A DNA stretch of 45,821 nt from the NCBI GenBank assembly GCA_009838845.1, contig VXRD01000164.1, forward strand, positions 1 through 45,821, given 5' to 3'. The notes below the pieces were generated by a model. The model was not told the origin of the DNA, searched no databases, and was given only the letters and a program-made list of their open reading frames with translations. A program made the position numbers and the translations under genes. The DNA comes from Gemmatimonadota bacterium. GTDB taxonomy: Bacteria; Latescibacterota; UBA2968. This document shows, one piece after another, positions 17,276-26,962 of the stretch (its first letter is position 1; each line of letters starts with the position of its first letter).

Positions 17276-17644
17276 TTATATCACTTCGGGCGCCAAAGAT
17301 ACAATGCGCATAAATCGCCTCTCGCGCAACTCGCGGGCGACGGGTCCAAATATGCGCGTCCCTCGAGGTTCGCCTTCCGCGCTGATCAAAACAGCGGCAT
17401 TGTCATCAAATCGAATATAGGACCCATCTGCCCTTCGCGTCTCTTTCTTTGTACGGACGATCACGGCACGCGCAACCTCACCGCGCTTTACACCACTGTT
17501 GGGCTGTGCATCTTTAACTGAAACCACAACAGTATCACCGAGTTTGGCATACTTGCGCTTCGTGCCTCCTAAAATGCGAAAACACATCACCTTTCGGGCA
17601 CCTGTGTTATCCGCACAATTTAATACCGAATATTCCTGGACCAT
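17276..17644 (-). CDS. rplN: 50S ribosomal protein L14
   Basis: At 122 residues this has the standard length. L14 lies at the subunit interface (bridge B8). It begins '[18 protein letters not shown]'. '[13 protein letters not shown]' and '[15 protein letters not shown]' are family signatures. It lies 11 bp after rpsQ. Confidence 0.98.
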   Translation of the reverse strand: MVQEYSVLNCADNTGARKVMCFRILGGTKRKYAKLGDTVVVSVKDAQPNSGVKRGEVARAVIVRTKKETRRADGSYIRFDDNAAVLISAEGEPRGTRIFGPVARELRERRFMRIVSLAPEVI

Positions 17645-17655
17645 GTTCTCTCCGC

Positions 17656-17916
17656 CTAATGCGCCTTTTTTATAATTTCTACCAACCGCCAGCGCTTGGT
17701 CTTGCTCAAAGGCCGCGTTTCCACAACCATCACCTCATCGCCGGCTCTGGCTTCATTATTCTCATCGTGCGCTGCCAATTTTGAACGTCTTTGCATAACT
17801 TTTCCATAAAGGGGGTGTGGCACCTGTCGCCGTACCTCAACGACTATTGTTTTATTAGACTTGTCGCTGACCACCAGCCCTACACGTGTTTTGCGGTGCC
17901 TGCGAGTTTCCACCAT
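17656..17916 (-). CDS. rpsQ: 30S ribosomal protein S17
   Basis: This is an 86-residue OB-fold S17, a primary 16S rRNA binder. '[18 protein letters not shown]' and '[19 protein letters not shown]' are typical, as is '[18 protein letters not shown]'. It lies 20 bp after rpmC. Confidence 0.97.
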   Translation of the reverse strand: MVETRRHRKTRVGLVVSDKSNKTIVVEVRRQVPHPLYGKVMQRRSKLAAHDENNEARAGDEVMVVETRPLSKTKRWRLVEIIKKAH

Positions 17917-17936
17917 ACACCGATTCTCCTTAAAAA

Positions 17937-18149
17937 TTACGCATTGGGTAGTTCTCGAATGCCTAACTCGTGTTCGCGCAACACGGTTTTAAGCCGAGCG
18001 AGATCCTTGCAGGCATCTCGAAATGCAATTGGATTATCGAGCTGGCGCGTAGCCAACTGAATGCGGAGATTCACGAGTTCATCCTCTTGTTCAGCAATTC
18101 TTTCCCTTACATCGTTTGCTGTTAGATCTCGAATTTCACTCGGTTTCAT
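17937..18149 (-). CDS. rpmC: 50S ribosomal protein L29
   Basis: This is a 70-residue, two-helix L29, located at the tunnel exit next to L23 and part of the docking site for SRP and trigger factor. It begins [13 protein letters not shown] and has '[13 protein letters not shown]'. Its ATG overlaps the rplP stop as ATGA, implying translational coupling. Confidence 0.95.
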   Translation of the reverse strand: MKPSEIRDLTANDVRERIAEQEDELVNLRIQLATRQLDNPIAFRDACKDLARLKTVLREHELGIRELPNA

Positions 18150-18565
18150 TCGTCGTGTCCCCCGCGTTCAACAAAACGGACTTTAATGGGCAATTTCCGA
18201 CTGGCCAATCTGATTGCGCGTTGCGCGCTTTCGCGTGGCACGCCCTCAATTTCAAACAGGATCCGCCCGGGTTTGATGACTGCCACCCAGTATTCGGGAT
18301 TGCCTTTGCCTTTGCCCATACGGGTTTCTGCTGGCTTAACCGTAAGGGGTTTATCTGGAAAAACGCGAATCCAAACTTTCCCACCGCGCCCCAAAGACTT
18401 ATTAATCGCCACGCGGGCAGCTTCAATCTGTCTGTTGGTAATCCATCCCGGTTCAATGGCCTGCAAACCGTATTCGCCAAAAGAAATATTGGCTCCTCGA
18501 TAGGCCATACCTTTGCGACGCCCCCTCTGCTGCTTTCTCCATTTAACCCGTTTTGGCATTAACAT
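18146..18565 (-). CDS. rplP: 50S ribosomal protein L16
   Basis: This is a 139-residue L16, which helps position the A-site tRNA. The family N-terminus [15 protein letters not shown] begins at ATG 18565, 8 nt after AGGAG. A GTG at 18574 abuts the ribosome site and is unlikely. '[15 protein letters not shown]' and '[16 protein letters not shown]' are conserved. It overlaps rpmC by 4 nt. Confidence 0.97.
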   Translation of the reverse strand: MLMPKRVKWRKQQRGRRKGMAYRGANISFGEYGLQAIEPGWITNRQIEAARVAINKSLGRGGKVWIRVFPDKPLTVKPAETRMGKGKGNPEYWVAVIKPGRILFEIEGVPRESAQRAIRLASRKLPIKVRFVERGGHDE

Positions 18566-18586
18566 AATAGCCACTCCTATCCCGAC

Positions 18587-19237
18587 TTACGTCGGCAGAT
18601 GGACGTCCTGACCCATTTTTTCTCCGTGACAGATCCAGACTTTTACCCCTACAGTACCCGAGGTCGTATAAGCAGTAGATCTGGCATAGTCTATATCAGC
18701 GCGAAGCGTGTGGAGTGGAACGCGTCCTGCAGGCTCTGATTTTTCAACGCGAGACATTTCCGCCCCACCAAGGCGCCCTCCACACACGACTTTAATCCCT
18801 TCAGCCCCCATGCGCACCGCTGATGCAACGGCTTTTTTCATTGCACGGCGAAATGAGACGCGCTGCTCGAGTTGTCGGGAGATATTATCGGCGACGAGTT
18901 GGGCGTTGAGTTCTGGTCGCTTAATTTCATTGATGTTAATATAAATTTCTTTGCCTGTCAGGTGCTTTAATTCATCCCGCAATTTATCGACCTCTGCGCC
19001 TTTGCGTCCAATTACAATGCCAGGACGAGCGGTGTGAATCGAAATTGTCACCCGCTTAGGGGCACGTTCAATGTCTATTTGTGCAACGCTTGCCCGCTGC
19101 AGACGGCTGGTAATATATCGCCTGAGCATGAGATCTTCTTGAAGCAGGCTGGCAAAATCGCGATTGGCAAACCAGCGGGAACGCCAGTCTTTGACAATTC
19201 CCAACCTCACTCCGATTGGATGCGTTTTCTGGCCCAA
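18587..19237 (-). CDS. rpsC: 30S ribosomal protein S3 (TTG start)
   Basis: This is a 216-residue S3, a 30S head protein at the mRNA entry with helicase-related contacts. It begins [14 protein letters not shown] type-II KH domain has '[15 protein letters not shown]'. The C-terminal domain has '[12 protein letters not shown]'. Translation starts at TTG (19237) with AGGAG 7 nt upstream. It lies 10 bp after rplV. Confidence 0.96.
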   Translation of the reverse strand: MGQKTHPIGVRLGIVKDWRSRWFANRDFASLLQEDLMLRRYITSRLQRASVAQIDIERAPKRVTISIHTARPGIVIGRKGAEVDKLRDELKHLTGKEIYININEIKRPELNAQLVADNISRQLEQRVSFRRAMKKAVASAVRMGAEGIKVVCGGRLGGAEMSRVEKSEPAGRVPLHTLRADIDYARSTAYTTSGTVGVKVWICHGEKMGQDVHLPT

Positions 19238-19247
19238 AGTGACTCTC

Positions 19248-19589
19248 CTATTCCTCGTCTGAAATAACCAGCGTGATGTGGCTATATCGCTTGCGAATCA
19301 TGCCGGCAGCACCACGCGGCTGAGGACGCAACCGCTTTAATGCGATGCCGCCATCGACAAACGCCTCTTTCACAAAGAGCGCGTCTTCGACTGCGGATTC
19401 TTCTTCGCGGTTGACCGCATTTGCAACCGCGGATTGCAAAGTGCGCGCTACAATACGCGCGGCCTTTTTAGGTGTAAATTGCAGAATGTGGAAAGCTTCC
19501 TCCACATCTTTACCCCGCACCAGATCAACCACCTGTCGCACCTTGCGCGGTGAAATTCTTGAATAGCGCAATACCGCCCGAGCTTCCAT
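19248..19589 (-). CDS. rplV: 50S ribosomal protein L22
   Basis: This is a 113-residue L22. Its beta-hairpin lines the narrow part of the exit tunnel. '[19 protein letters not shown]' opens the protein. The hairpin region around '[20 protein letters not shown]' is of normal length, without the insertions or deletions linked to macrolide resistance. It lies 22 bp after rpsS. Confidence 0.97.
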   Translation of the reverse strand: MEARAVLRYSRISPRKVRQVVDLVRGKDVEEAFHILQFTPKKAARIVARTLQSAVANAVNREEESAVEDALFVKEAFVDGGIALKRLRPQPRGAAGMIRKRYSHITLVISDEE

Positions 19590-19611
19590 TTAAAATTCCC
19601 GTCTCAAAATA

Positions 19612-19902
19612 TCACTGTAAAGAAGTGGCGCGTTCAGTAGATCGCCCCGCGCGCGCTCCCCGGTGCGTACGCGTGGGAGCAAATTCACCGAGTTTGTGTC
19701 CAACCATGTTTTCTGTAATATAAACGGGGATAAATTTATTCCCATTGTGTACAGCAAGCGTATGCCCCACAAACTCTGGCGCGATTGTCGATCGTCGCGC
19801 CCACGTCTGAATAACCCGCTTATTACCAGCCTTATTCATTTGTTCAATCTTTTTTATGAGACTCGGCTCAATAAAAGGCCCTTTTTTAATTGACCGTGCC
19901 AT
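19612..19902 (-). CDS. rpsS: 30S ribosomal protein S19
   Basis: This is a 96-residue S19, a 30S head protein that forms a complex with S13. It begins '[18 protein letters not shown]'. '[18 protein letters not shown]' and '[13 protein letters not shown]' are signatures. It lies between rplB and rplV as in the S10 operon. Confidence 0.97.
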   Translation of the reverse strand: MARSIKKGPFIEPSLIKKIEQMNKAGNKRVIQTWARRSTIAPEFVGHTLAVHNGNKFIPVYITENMVGHKLGEFAPTRTHRGARAGRSTERATSLQ

Positions 19903-19918
19903 AAAATAATACTCCTGA

Positions 19919-20743
19919 TTACTTGCGTCTCTGAATGATCATTTGGTCAGTTTTATTTTTCTTTTTGCGCGTTTTATATCCTTTTGTGGGTTGTCCCCAG
20001 GGCGTCACCGGATGCCTGCCGCCTGTTGCTCGACCTTCTCCACCACCGTGAGGATGATCAACAGGGTTCATAGCAACACCACGCACTTTTGGACGTTTGC
20101 CCAACCAGCGAGTCCGTCCTGCTTTTCCGACAACGACATTTTCATGCTCTAAATTGCCAACCTGCCCAATAGTCGCATAACACGATACCAGGACCAACCG
20201 ACGCTCGCCTGAAGGCAGGCGGAGAGTTGCAAAATTGCCTTCTTTGGCCATCACCTGAATCTCAGCACCTGCCGAGCGACCAATCTGTCCGCCTTTTCCG
20301 GGCTTGAGTTCAACATTGTGTACATTGCTCCCCAAAGGGATATTTGCCAGAGGGAGCGCATTACCTGGTCTGATCTCTGCATCTGCACCTGAGGCAACCT
20401 CATCTCCAACTCTTAAACCAATCGGTGCCAGAATATAGCGTTTTTCGCCATCGACATAATGCAGGAGTGCAATGCGCGCCGATCGATTTGGATCGTACTC
20501 AATGCTATGCACAATTGCAGGCACACCTACTTTATCGCGCTTGAAATCAATTCGGCGATACTGACGCCGATGTCCGCCACCGCGACGACGGCTCGTGATA
20601 CGCCCTCGATTATTGCGTCCCCCAGATTTTTTATTGGGTTCAACAAGGGATTTTTCTGGCTTATCTTTTGTAATCTCTTCAAAAGAAGAGACTGTCTTAA
20701 ATCGCAACGAAGGCGTTATTGGGCGAAACTTCTTAACAGGCAT
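19919..20743 (-). CDS. rplB: 50S ribosomal protein L2
   Basis: This is a 274-residue L2, one of the most conserved ribosomal proteins, needed for subunit association and peptidyl transferase integrity. '[18 protein letters not shown]' occurs near the N-terminus. The near-invariant '[13 protein letters not shown]' loop, with the key His, is near the C-terminus. It follows rplW by 3 bp. Confidence 0.98.
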   Translation of the reverse strand: MPVKKFRPITPSLRFKTVSSFEEITKDKPEKSLVEPNKKSGGRNNRGRITSRRRGGGHRRQYRRIDFKRDKVGVPAIVHSIEYDPNRSARIALLHYVDGEKRYILAPIGLRVGDEVASGADAEIRPGNALPLANIPLGSNVHNVELKPGKGGQIGRSAGAEIQVMAKEGNFATLRLPSGERRLVLVSCYATIGQVGNLEHENVVVGKAGRTRWLGKRPKVRGVAMNPVDHPHGGGEGRATGGRHPVTPWGQPTKGYKTRKKKNKTDQMIIQRRK

Positions 20744-20746
20744 GAG

Positions 20747-21034
20747 TTATCCTTCAAAAAAGTCGATAATATGTCCATCGGCAAGAGTGACAACAGCCTT
20801 TTTCCAGTTGGAACGGCGGCCTTGAAACCGGCCAAGTCGCTTGATCTTGCCGTGCATAGTGCTCGTATTGACCTTTACGACTTCGACATCGAACATGGCT
20901 TCAACCGCACGCTGAATATCGACTTTGTTTGCACCACTGAGAACTTCAAATACATATTTATTGTGATTTTCCTGCAAATTAGAAGCCCGCTCGGTAATAA
21001 CGGGACGCCGGATAATCTGCTTAGAATTCTTCAC
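20747..21034 (-). CDS. rplW: 50S ribosomal protein L23 (GTG start)
   Basis: This is a 95-residue L23, a tunnel-exit protein that docks trigger factor and SRP. 'IIRRPVITERASNL' is the N-terminal signature, and 'NKYVFEVLSGANKVDIQRAV' follows. GTG at 21034 overlaps the rplD stop as GTGA and has GGGGG just upstream. An in-frame GTG at 21046 lacks a ribosome site. Coupled translation with rplD is likely. Confidence 0.94.
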   Translation of the reverse strand: MKNSKQIIRRPVITERASNLQENHNKYVFEVLSGANKVDIQRAVEAMFDVEVVKVNTSTMHGKIKRLGRFQGRRSNWKKAVVTLADGHIIDFFEG

Positions 21035-21663
21035 GAGGCCCCCCACAGATCACGAATGCGAGAAACTGCACTGCGTGTGAGAACCAGGACATCTGCATTG
21101 ATCACGTCATAAGTGGAAACTTGCGAAACGGGTAATACGGAAAGCCTGGGGATATTCCGACAGGATTTGACGGTATTTTCAGCGATACCATCCGTCAAAA
21201 GCAATATTTTTTGTCCCCTGATTTCAAGCATTTGTGTCATTTGTGCCATTCTCTTTGTTTTGGGCACCTCAAGCTCAAAATCTTCCAGGACAGATATGGA
21301 TTCGCCGAGTGCTTTTTGCGAAAATGCCGAGCGTATGGCCAGTTTTTTGACCTTCTTGGGCACCCGTTCCCGAAAATGTCTCGGTCTGGGGCCATGAGCC
21401 ACCCCACCACCGATCAATATAGGCGACCCAGCTGTTCCCTTACGGGCACGACCCGTACCTTTTTGTCGGTACATCTTCCGTTTTGACCGGTTGACTTCTG
21501 AGCGGGTTTTCGTCGAGGCATTGCCTTGCCGCTGATTGGCCAAATACGCTTTAACGACATAATAGATCGCGTCAGCCGATGGTTCAATTCCAAAAACTGT
21601 TTCGGGTAGCTCCATCGATCCGATTTCTTCACCATCAAGATTGCAAACCTCAACAGATGCCAT
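21031..21663 (-). CDS. rplD: 50S ribosomal protein L4
   Basis: This is a 210-residue L4. The long extended loop that reaches the tunnel contains 'RSKRKMYRQKGTGRARKG' and 'GGGVAHGPRPRHF'. The globular part ends with 'VSTYDVINADVLVLTRSAV'. In enterobacteria L4 also represses the S10 operon. It lies 17 bp after rplC and is coupled to rplW. Confidence 0.97.
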   Translation of the reverse strand: MASVEVCNLDGEEIGSMELPETVFGIEPSADAIYYVVKAYLANQRQGNASTKTRSEVNRSKRKMYRQKGTGRARKGTAGSPILIGGGVAHGPRPRHFRERVPKKVKKLAIRSAFSQKALGESISVLEDFELEVPKTKRMAQMTQMLEIRGQKILLLTDGIAENTVKSCRNIPRLSVLPVSQVSTYDVINADVLVLTRSAVSRIRDLWGAS

Positions 21664-21680
21664 AATCGCCTTACCTCAAA

Positions 21681-22304
21681 TCAGTTGCGTTTCTCAATAA
21701 CAACCGTAGCCCCTTTACCTCCAGGCACGGCACCTTTTAAGAGGAGCAAATTTTGCTCGGTATCTACACCCACGACCTTTAATCCCCGAACAGTTACCTG
21801 CTGATTCCCCATATGACCTGCCATACGCATTCCCTTAAACACCCGCGAAGGATTCGAACTTTGGCCTATAGAACCAGGCGCGCGATGTCTATCGGATTGT
21901 CCATGGGTTTTGGGGCCACCTCTGAATCCGTGGCGCTTGACACCACCCTGGAATCCACGACCTTTTGATCGAGCCGCAACATCGACAACCTCGCCTACCT
22001 CAAACATGCTGACATTGAGTGTCTCGCCTATAGCATATTCGGAGACATCATCAACTCGAAATTCCACAAGACCTCGATGGGGATTAACACCTGCCTTCTT
22101 GAAAATTCCTTGATCCGCGCGGTTCAGCCGATTGGGCCGAATCTCATCGTGCCCAACCCTCAATGCCATATACCCATCCGAATCCCAATTTTTGATCTGC
22201 ACAATGGGACACGGAACAACTTCGAGAACCGTGACAGGCGTCAACATTTCTGCGTCATCAAATGCCTGTGTCATACCGATTTTTTTTCCAATCAATCCCA
22301 ACAC
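21681..22304 (-). CDS. rplC: 50S ribosomal protein L3 (GTG start)
   Basis: This is a 207-residue L3, an early-assembly protein reaching towards the peptidyl transferase centre. 'GKKIGMTQAF' opens the domain. 'GFQGGVKRHGFRGGPKTHG' and 'GSIGQSSNPSRVFKGMRMA' include the Gln that PrmB methylates in other bacteria. GTG 22304 follows the rpsJ stop by 2 nt, with AAGGTG as ribosome site. Confidence 0.96.
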   Translation of the reverse strand: MLGLIGKKIGMTQAFDDAEMLTPVTVLEVVPCPIVQIKNWDSDGYMALRVGHDEIRPNRLNRADQGIFKKAGVNPHRGLVEFRVDDVSEYAIGETLNVSMFEVGEVVDVAARSKGRGFQGGVKRHGFRGGPKTHGQSDRHRAPGSIGQSSNPSRVFKGMRMAGHMGNQQVTVRGLKVVGVDTEQNLLLLKGAVPGGKGATVVIEKRN

Positions 22305-22306
22305 GA

Positions 22307-22615
22307 CTACACCTTGATTTCAATATCTATACCCGCAGGCAGGTCCAGCTTCATCAGAGCATCTACCGTTTGGGGCGTTGAGTTGTGAATGTCGATCAAC
22401 CTTTTGTGTACGCGCATCTCAAATTGCTCGCGCGATTTTTTATCGACATGTGGAGATCGCAATACCGTATAGAGCGAGCGCCTCGTCGGCAGAGGAATGG
22501 GGCCAGAAATAAGCGCCCCAGTCCGTTTTGCTGTCCGAACGATTTCTTCAGCAGAACGATCCAGCGCATTGTGGTTGTATGCTTTTAGTCTAATTCTAAT
22601 TTTTTGTGCAGGCAC
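22307..22615 (-). CDS. rpsJ: 30S ribosomal protein S10 (GTG start)
   Basis: This is a 102-residue S10 (NusE), a 30S head protein and partner of NusB and NusG in antitermination. '[20 protein letters not shown]' and '[19 protein letters not shown]' are signatures. Starts at GTG 22615 with a G-rich ribosome site. It is the first gene of the S10 portion, 20 bp after tuf, with no separate promoter seen in that gap. Confidence 0.97.
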   Translation of the reverse strand: MPAQKIRIRLKAYNHNALDRSAEEIVRTAKRTGALISGPIPLPTRRSLYTVLRSPHVDKKSREQFEMRVHKRLIDIHNSTPQTVDALMKLDLPAGIDIEIKV

Positions 22616-22635
22616 GAGCCACCCCTTCGCGGTTC

Positions 22636-23829
22636 TTATTCAACAATTTCAGTAATCACACCCGAGCCAATAGTTCGACCACCTTCCCGCACGGCAAATC
22701 GCAGTTCGGTCTCCATAGCGATTGGCGTAAGCAGTTCTACAGACATGGTCACATTATCGCCGGGCATCACCATTTCTACGCCCTCGGGCAACTCGACTTT
22801 ACCAGTCACATCCGTTGTGCGAAAATAAAACTGAGGTTGATAGCCAGTAAAGAAGGGTTTGCTGCGACCACCTTCTTTATCTGTCAGCACATAAACTTCG
22901 CCTTTAAACTTTTTATGGGGGGTCACTGAACCCGGTTTGGCAACCACCATGCCGCGTTCAATTTCATCTTTGTCAACACCGCGAAGCAACAAACCGACAT
23001 TGTCACCAGCCCTGCCCTCATCCAGCAGTTTGCGGAACATTTCCACGCCCGTAACCGTTGTATTGCGACTCTCGCGAATGCCCACAATCTCAACTTCCTC
23101 ACCGACATTGACCACGCCGCGTTCAATGCGCCCAGTACCTACTGTACCGCGCCCCGTAATCGTAAATACGTCCTCAACCGGCATCAAAAAATCTTTGTCA
23201 ATCTCGCGCACAGGCTCCGGAATATTTTCATCTACGGCTTCCATTAACTCCCAGATACAGGCACAATCTTCGGAATCGGGATCGTCAGACTCCAAAGCTT
23301 TGAGGGCAGAACCCTGGATCACTGGTACATCATCGCCGGGGAAATCATATTGGTCCAACAACTCGCGGACTTCCAGATCAACAAGTTCGAGCAATTCTTC
23401 ATCATCGACCATATCGACCTTATTCATAAATACCACGATAGAAGGCACATTGACCTGGCGTGAAAGCAGAATATGCTCGCGGGTCTGAATCATGGGACCA
23501 TCTGCGGCACTAACGACCAGAATCGCACCATCCATCTGCGCGGCACCCGTGATCATGTTTTTCACATAGTCAGCATGTCCGGGACAATCTACGTGGGCAT
23601 AGTGCCGATTTTCCGTCTGATACTCCACGTGAGCCGTATTAATGGTGATTCCACGCTCTTTTTCTTCGGGTGCTTTGTCAATGTCGTCAAAGGGCATAAA
23701 ATCGGCAAGCCCCTTGGCTGCCAGCGTCTTGGTAATAGCAGCAGTCAGCGTGGTTTTGCCGTGATCGACATGCCCGATTGTGCCGATGTTGACATGGGGT
23801 TTGTCCCGTTCAAATTTTTCCTTCGCCAT
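22636..23829 (-). CDS. tuf: elongation factor Tu
   Basis: This is a 397-residue EF-Tu, the GTPase that brings aminoacyl-tRNA to the ribosome. G1 is 'GHVDHGKT' near residue 18, switch II contains 'DCPGHADY' near 80, and G4 is 'NKVD' near 135. Domains 2 and 3 are complete, ending '[10 protein letters not shown]'. AGGAGG lies 5 nt before the ATG. This is the only tuf in the window. The second copy often found next to the secE-upstream tRNAs is absent there. Confidence 0.98.
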   Translation of the reverse strand: MAKEKFERDKPHVNIGTIGHVDHGKTTLTAAITKTLAAKGLADFMPFDDIDKAPEEKERGITINTAHVEYQTENRHYAHVDCPGHADYVKNMITGAAQMDGAILVVSAADGPMIQTREHILLSRQVNVPSIVVFMNKVDMVDDEELLELVDLEVRELLDQYDFPGDDVPVIQGSALKALESDDPDSEDCACIWELMEAVDENIPEPVREIDKDFLMPVEDVFTITGRGTVGTGRIERGVVNVGEEVEIVGIRESRNTTVTGVEMFRKLLDEGRAGDNVGLLLRGVDKDEIERGMVVAKPGSVTPHKKFKGEVYVLTDKEGGRSKPFFTGYQPQFYFRTTDVTGKVELPEGVEMVMPGDNVTMSVELLTPIAMETELRFAVREGGRTIGSGVITEIVE

Positions 23830-23874
23830 ATTTTCCTCCTAAAAAGATCGAACAAAAATAAAAAACGCGTTCGC

Positions 23875-25968
23875 TTAAGTTGCAAATACATTGACTGAAG
23901 AGAGAATGTCTTCAGCGATGCTCTGCGGCATTTCCTCAAATTTGGAAAATTCCATTGAATAAATCGCGCGGCCCTGTGTTATAGACCGCAGCTTTGTTGC
24001 ATAACCAAACATTTCACTCAGCGGCACAGTGGCCGAGATGACCTGTGCATCGGGGCGATTGACAATACCTACAATATGCCCTCGACGCGCATTCAAATCA
24101 CCTATAACATCGCCCATATAGTCTTCGGGCACAACGACTTCCACATCAAAAACAGGTTCCATAAGATAAGTTTTAGCCCTTTTGGCTGCCTCTTGAAAAG
24201 CTATTGAACCAGCAATCTTGAAGGCTATTTCAGAAGAATCAACATCGTGATAGGAACCGTCAAACAGTTCGACTTTGACATCATCTATTGGATACCCCGC
24301 CAGAACGCCACCCGTCATTGCCTCCTGAATTCCCGCACGCACGGCAGGGATATATTCAGACGGAATTGCACCACCTGTAATTTTATTCTCGAAAACAAGT
24401 CCTGTACCGGGTTTACCAGGTTCCAGATTGATAACCACATGACCGTATTGACCCCGACCGCCACTTTGGCGGACAAAGCGCCCGTGAATATTTTGAACAG
24501 CATTGCGGAGGGCCTCTTTATAAGTGACCTGTGGTTTGCCAACATTGGCCTCAACCCTGAATTCGCGTTTGAGGCGATCCACAATAATCTCCAGGTGCAA
24601 TTCACCCATCCCCGAAATAATGGTCTGTCCGGTATCTGGATCAATTGCTACGTGAAAAGTCGGATCTTCTTCAGTCAGCTTGTTCAGCGCGATACCAAGT
24701 TGATCCTGATCAGCTTTGGTTCTCGGTTCAATTGCCACAGAAATCACGGGCTTGGCAAAATCCATTGATTCCAATATCACAGGCTCTTTTTCATCGCAAA
24801 GTGTCTCTCCTGTCGCCGTGTCTTTCAGCCCAACAACAGCAGCAATATCACCTGCGGACACCGCATTGATCTCTTCCCGCTTATTCGCGTGCATTTGCAA
24901 CACACGGCCGATGCGCTCGCGTTTGCCCTTGTTGGCGTTGAGAACATAAGAACCCGTATTTAACTGACCTGAATATACGCGAAAATAAGTCAACCGCCCG
25001 ACATAAGGGTCAGTCATCACCTTAAAAGCCAAAGCAGCAAAAGGCACTTCGTCGGAAACTGGACGAGAAACGCCAATGTCGAAATTTTTGAGATCGTGTC
25101 CCACAATTTCAGGCACATCGCGGGGCGAGGGCAAATATGCGACAATGGCGTCTAACAAGCGCTGCACGCCTTTGTTCTTAAATGCCGACCCACAAAGCAC
25201 AGGCACAGCAGCGCTGTTGATTACAGCCTGGCGCAAAGCAACTCTAATCTCATCTTCGCTGATATCTTCGCCTTCGAGAAATTTTTCCATCAAGGTGTCG
25301 TCAAAATCGGAGACTGCTTCCAGCAATTGCTCGCGGCCTTCATAGGCGCGTTCTTCCAGATCATTTGGAATACTATCTTCCGTAAACATGGTGCCTAAAG
25401 AATCGTCTTCGTAGGTTACGAGTTTCATCTTGATCAAGTCAATCAACCCCGTAAACATCTCACCGGACCCAACCGGCAACTGAACGGGAACAAAATTGGA
25501 CGCCAACCTTTCACGCATCATCTCTACTACGCGGTCGAAATCGGCACCCGTGCGATCCATTTTGTTGACAAATGCAATCCGGGGCACTGAATATTTGTCT
25601 GCCTGACGCCAGACAGTTTCAGTTTGGGGTTCAACACCACCAACTGCACAAAATAGCCCTACAGCACCGTCTAAAACGCGCAACGACCGCTCGACTTCGG
25701 CGGTAAAATCAACGTGTCCTGGCGTATCGATAATATTGATGCGATGGTCATCCCAAAAACACGTTGTAGCTGCCGACGTAATGGTAATGCCACGCTCGCG
25801 CTCTTGAGCCATCCAATCCATCGTGGCTGCACCATCGTGCACCTCACCCATCCTGCGCAAAATACCCGTATAATAGAGAATGCGCTCGGTCGTCGTGGTC
25901 TTACCTGCGTCAATATGCGCCATAATCCCGATATTTCGGGTGCGCTCTAAGTCGTATTTTCTCGGCAT
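23875..25968 (-). CDS. fusA: elongation factor G
   Basis: This is a 697-residue EF-G, the GTPase driving translocation and, with RRF, recycling. G1 is '[15 protein letters not shown]', G3 'DTPGHVDFT' and G4 '[10 protein letters not shown]'. Domain IV has '[15 protein letters not shown]', and domain V ends with 'FSKFEEMPQ'. Start MPRKYDLER at 25968 is favoured. GTG 25977, three codons earlier, sits against the rpsG stop. The order rpsL-rpsG-fusA-tuf is the classical str operon. Confidence 0.97.
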   Translation of the reverse strand: MPRKYDLERTRNIGIMAHIDAGKTTTTERILYYTGILRRMGEVHDGAATMDWMAQERERGITITSAATTCFWDDHRINIIDTPGHVDFTAEVERSLRVLDGAVGLFCAVGGVEPQTETVWRQADKYSVPRIAFVNKMDRTGADFDRVVEMMRERLASNFVPVQLPVGSGEMFTGLIDLIKMKLVTYEDDSLGTMFTEDSIPNDLEERAYEGREQLLEAVSDFDDTLMEKFLEGEDISEDEIRVALRQAVINSAAVPVLCGSAFKNKGVQRLLDAIVAYLPSPRDVPEIVGHDLKNFDIGVSRPVSDEVPFAALAFKVMTDPYVGRLTYFRVYSGQLNTGSYVLNANKGKRERIGRVLQMHANKREEINAVSAGDIAAVVGLKDTATGETLCDEKEPVILESMDFAKPVISVAIEPRTKADQDQLGIALNKLTEEDPTFHVAIDPDTGQTIISGMGELHLEIIVDRLKREFRVEANVGKPQVTYKEALRNAVQNIHGRFVRQSGGRGQYGHVVINLEPGKPGTGLVFENKITGGAIPSEYIPAVRAGIQEAMTGGVLAGYPIDDVKVELFDGSYHDVDSSEIAFKIAGSIAFQEAAKRAKTYLMEPVFDVEVVVPEDYMGDVIGDLNARRGHIVGIVNRPDAQVISATVPLSEMFGYATKLRSITQGRAIYSMEFSKFEEMPQSIAEDILSSVNVFAT

Positions 25969-25977
25969 CTTAGTCAC

Positions 25978-26445
25978 TTACCAGCGATAATGCGCAAATG
26001 CGCGATTGGCCTCTGCCATGCGGTGCGTTTCTTCACGTCGCTGCATGGCACGTCCTTGCCCATTTGCTGCATCCATAAATTCACCAGCCAAACGCTGAGC
26101 CATTGTCTTTTCGCCTCGTTCCCTGGCAAATAAAATCAACCAGCGAATAGACAGCGCAAGACGTTCATCGGGACGGACTTCTTCGGGCACCTGGTAAGTC
26201 GCACCACCGACGCGACGCGATCTCACCTTGACAACTGGTTTGACATTATCAAGTGCTTTTTCAAAAATCTCTAAGCCGGTATTCCCACTGCGCTCTTCAA
26301 CCAGATCAAGCGCCTCATAAAAAATTCGTTCACCCACACTCTTTTTGCCCTTGCGAAACAAGCAGTTGACAAAACGCGTCACCAACAGGCTACTGTATTT
26401 GGGATCTGGAGCCAGGTATCGTTTTTCCGCTCGCCGCTTTCGCAT
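25978..26445 (-). CDS. rpsG: 30S ribosomal protein S7
   Basis: This is a 155-residue S7, which organises the 3' domain of 16S rRNA and the 30S head and is the str-operon repressor in E. coli. '[17 protein letters not shown]' opens it. '[18 protein letters not shown]' and '[13 protein letters not shown]' are conserved. It is preceded by an 86-nt intergenic region with a strong hairpin (26473-26502). Confidence 0.97.
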   Translation of the reverse strand: MRKRRAEKRYLAPDPKYSSLLVTRFVNCLFRKGKKSVGERIFYEALDLVEERSGNTGLEIFEKALDNVKPVVKVRSRRVGGATYQVPEEVRPDERLALSIRWLILFARERGEKTMAQRLAGEFMDAANGQGRAMQRREETHRMAEANRAFAHYRW

Positions 26446-26472
26446 ATCGAGATCTACCTCTTTTTAAAATAA

Positions 26473-26502
26473 GGGGGATACGCCACCAAGGTGGTATCCC
26501 CC
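26473..26502 (-). promoter_or_regulatory. strong hairpin between rpsL and rpsG
   Basis: GGGGGATAC-G-CCACC, loop AA, GGTGGTATCCCCC form a 14-bp stem with one bulged G in the rpsL-rpsG gap. On the minus strand it is followed by TTATTTT, so it could act as a weak terminator, an mRNA processing or stability element, or a ribosomal-protein binding site. In E. coli S7 represses through this same intergenic position. The sequence itself is not obviously alike. Confidence 0.5.
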
Positions 26503-26531
26503 ATGTTTTATCGAATAATAGGCACTTGAGA

Positions 26532-26903
26532 TTAACCCGCTTTTTTAGTGCCGTATTTGGAACGACCTTGTTTGCGGTCTTCCACGCCAGTTGTGTCGAG
26601 TACGCCCCGAAGAATGTGATACCGAACAGAAGGTAGATCCTTGACGCGACCACCCCGGATGAGTACCACAGAGTGCTCCATGAGATTGTGCCCTTCACCC
26701 GGAATATACGCTGTTACTTCAAGGCCATTGGTCAACCTGACACGCGCTACCTTGCGCAGAGCTGAATTGGGCTTTTTGGGCGTTGTAGTATAAACGCGTG
26801 TACAAACACCGCGTTTTTGAGGACATGCTCTCAGAGCAGGTGCAGAAGAACGCTTGCGCTTGGCTTTTCGCCCTTTCCGAACCAGTTGATTAATTGTGGG
26901 CAA
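26532..26903 (-). CDS. rpsL: 30S ribosomal protein S12 (TTG start)
   Basis: This is a 123-residue S12, a decoding-centre protein. The family N-terminus [11 protein letters not shown] begins at TTG 26903, 6 nt after AAGGAGG. The TTG two codons earlier (26909) touches the ribosome site. '[12 protein letters not shown]' and '[13 protein letters not shown]' retain both lysines whose mutation gives streptomycin resistance (K42, K87 in E. coli), so it looks streptomycin-sensitive. It is the first gene of the str portion and has its own promoter. Confidence 0.96.
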   Translation of the reverse strand: MPTINQLVRKGRKAKRKRSSAPALRACPQKRGVCTRVYTTTPKKPNSALRKVARVRLTNGLEVTAYIPGEGHNLMEHSVVLIRGGRVKDLPSVRYHILRGVLDTTGVEDRKQGRSKYGTKKAG

Positions 26904-26933
26904 ACTCAACCTCCTTAATTATGGGAGACTTGC

Positions 26934-26962
26934 AATATACCTGGTGTAATGATGGCTGTCAA
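26934..26962 (-). promoter_or_regulatory. str-operon promoter overlapping the rpoC stop codon
   Basis: On the minus strand TTGACA (26962-26957), a 17-bp spacer and TATATT (26939-26934). The TGA stop of rpoC (26961-26959) is part of the -35 box. Transcription would start near 26927, leaving a short leader with AAGGAGG before rpsL. Confidence 0.7.

Noticed and set aside
21035-21046. rplW start at GTG 21046
   Set aside because: No ribosome site precedes it, and the GTG at 21034 forms a GTGA overlap with rplD and matches the family N-terminus.
24247-24768. A 173-residue plus-strand frame opposite fusA, and similar frames opposite rpoB and rpoC
   Set aside because: No ribosome site or recognisable motif; the opposite strand is a highly conserved essential gene.
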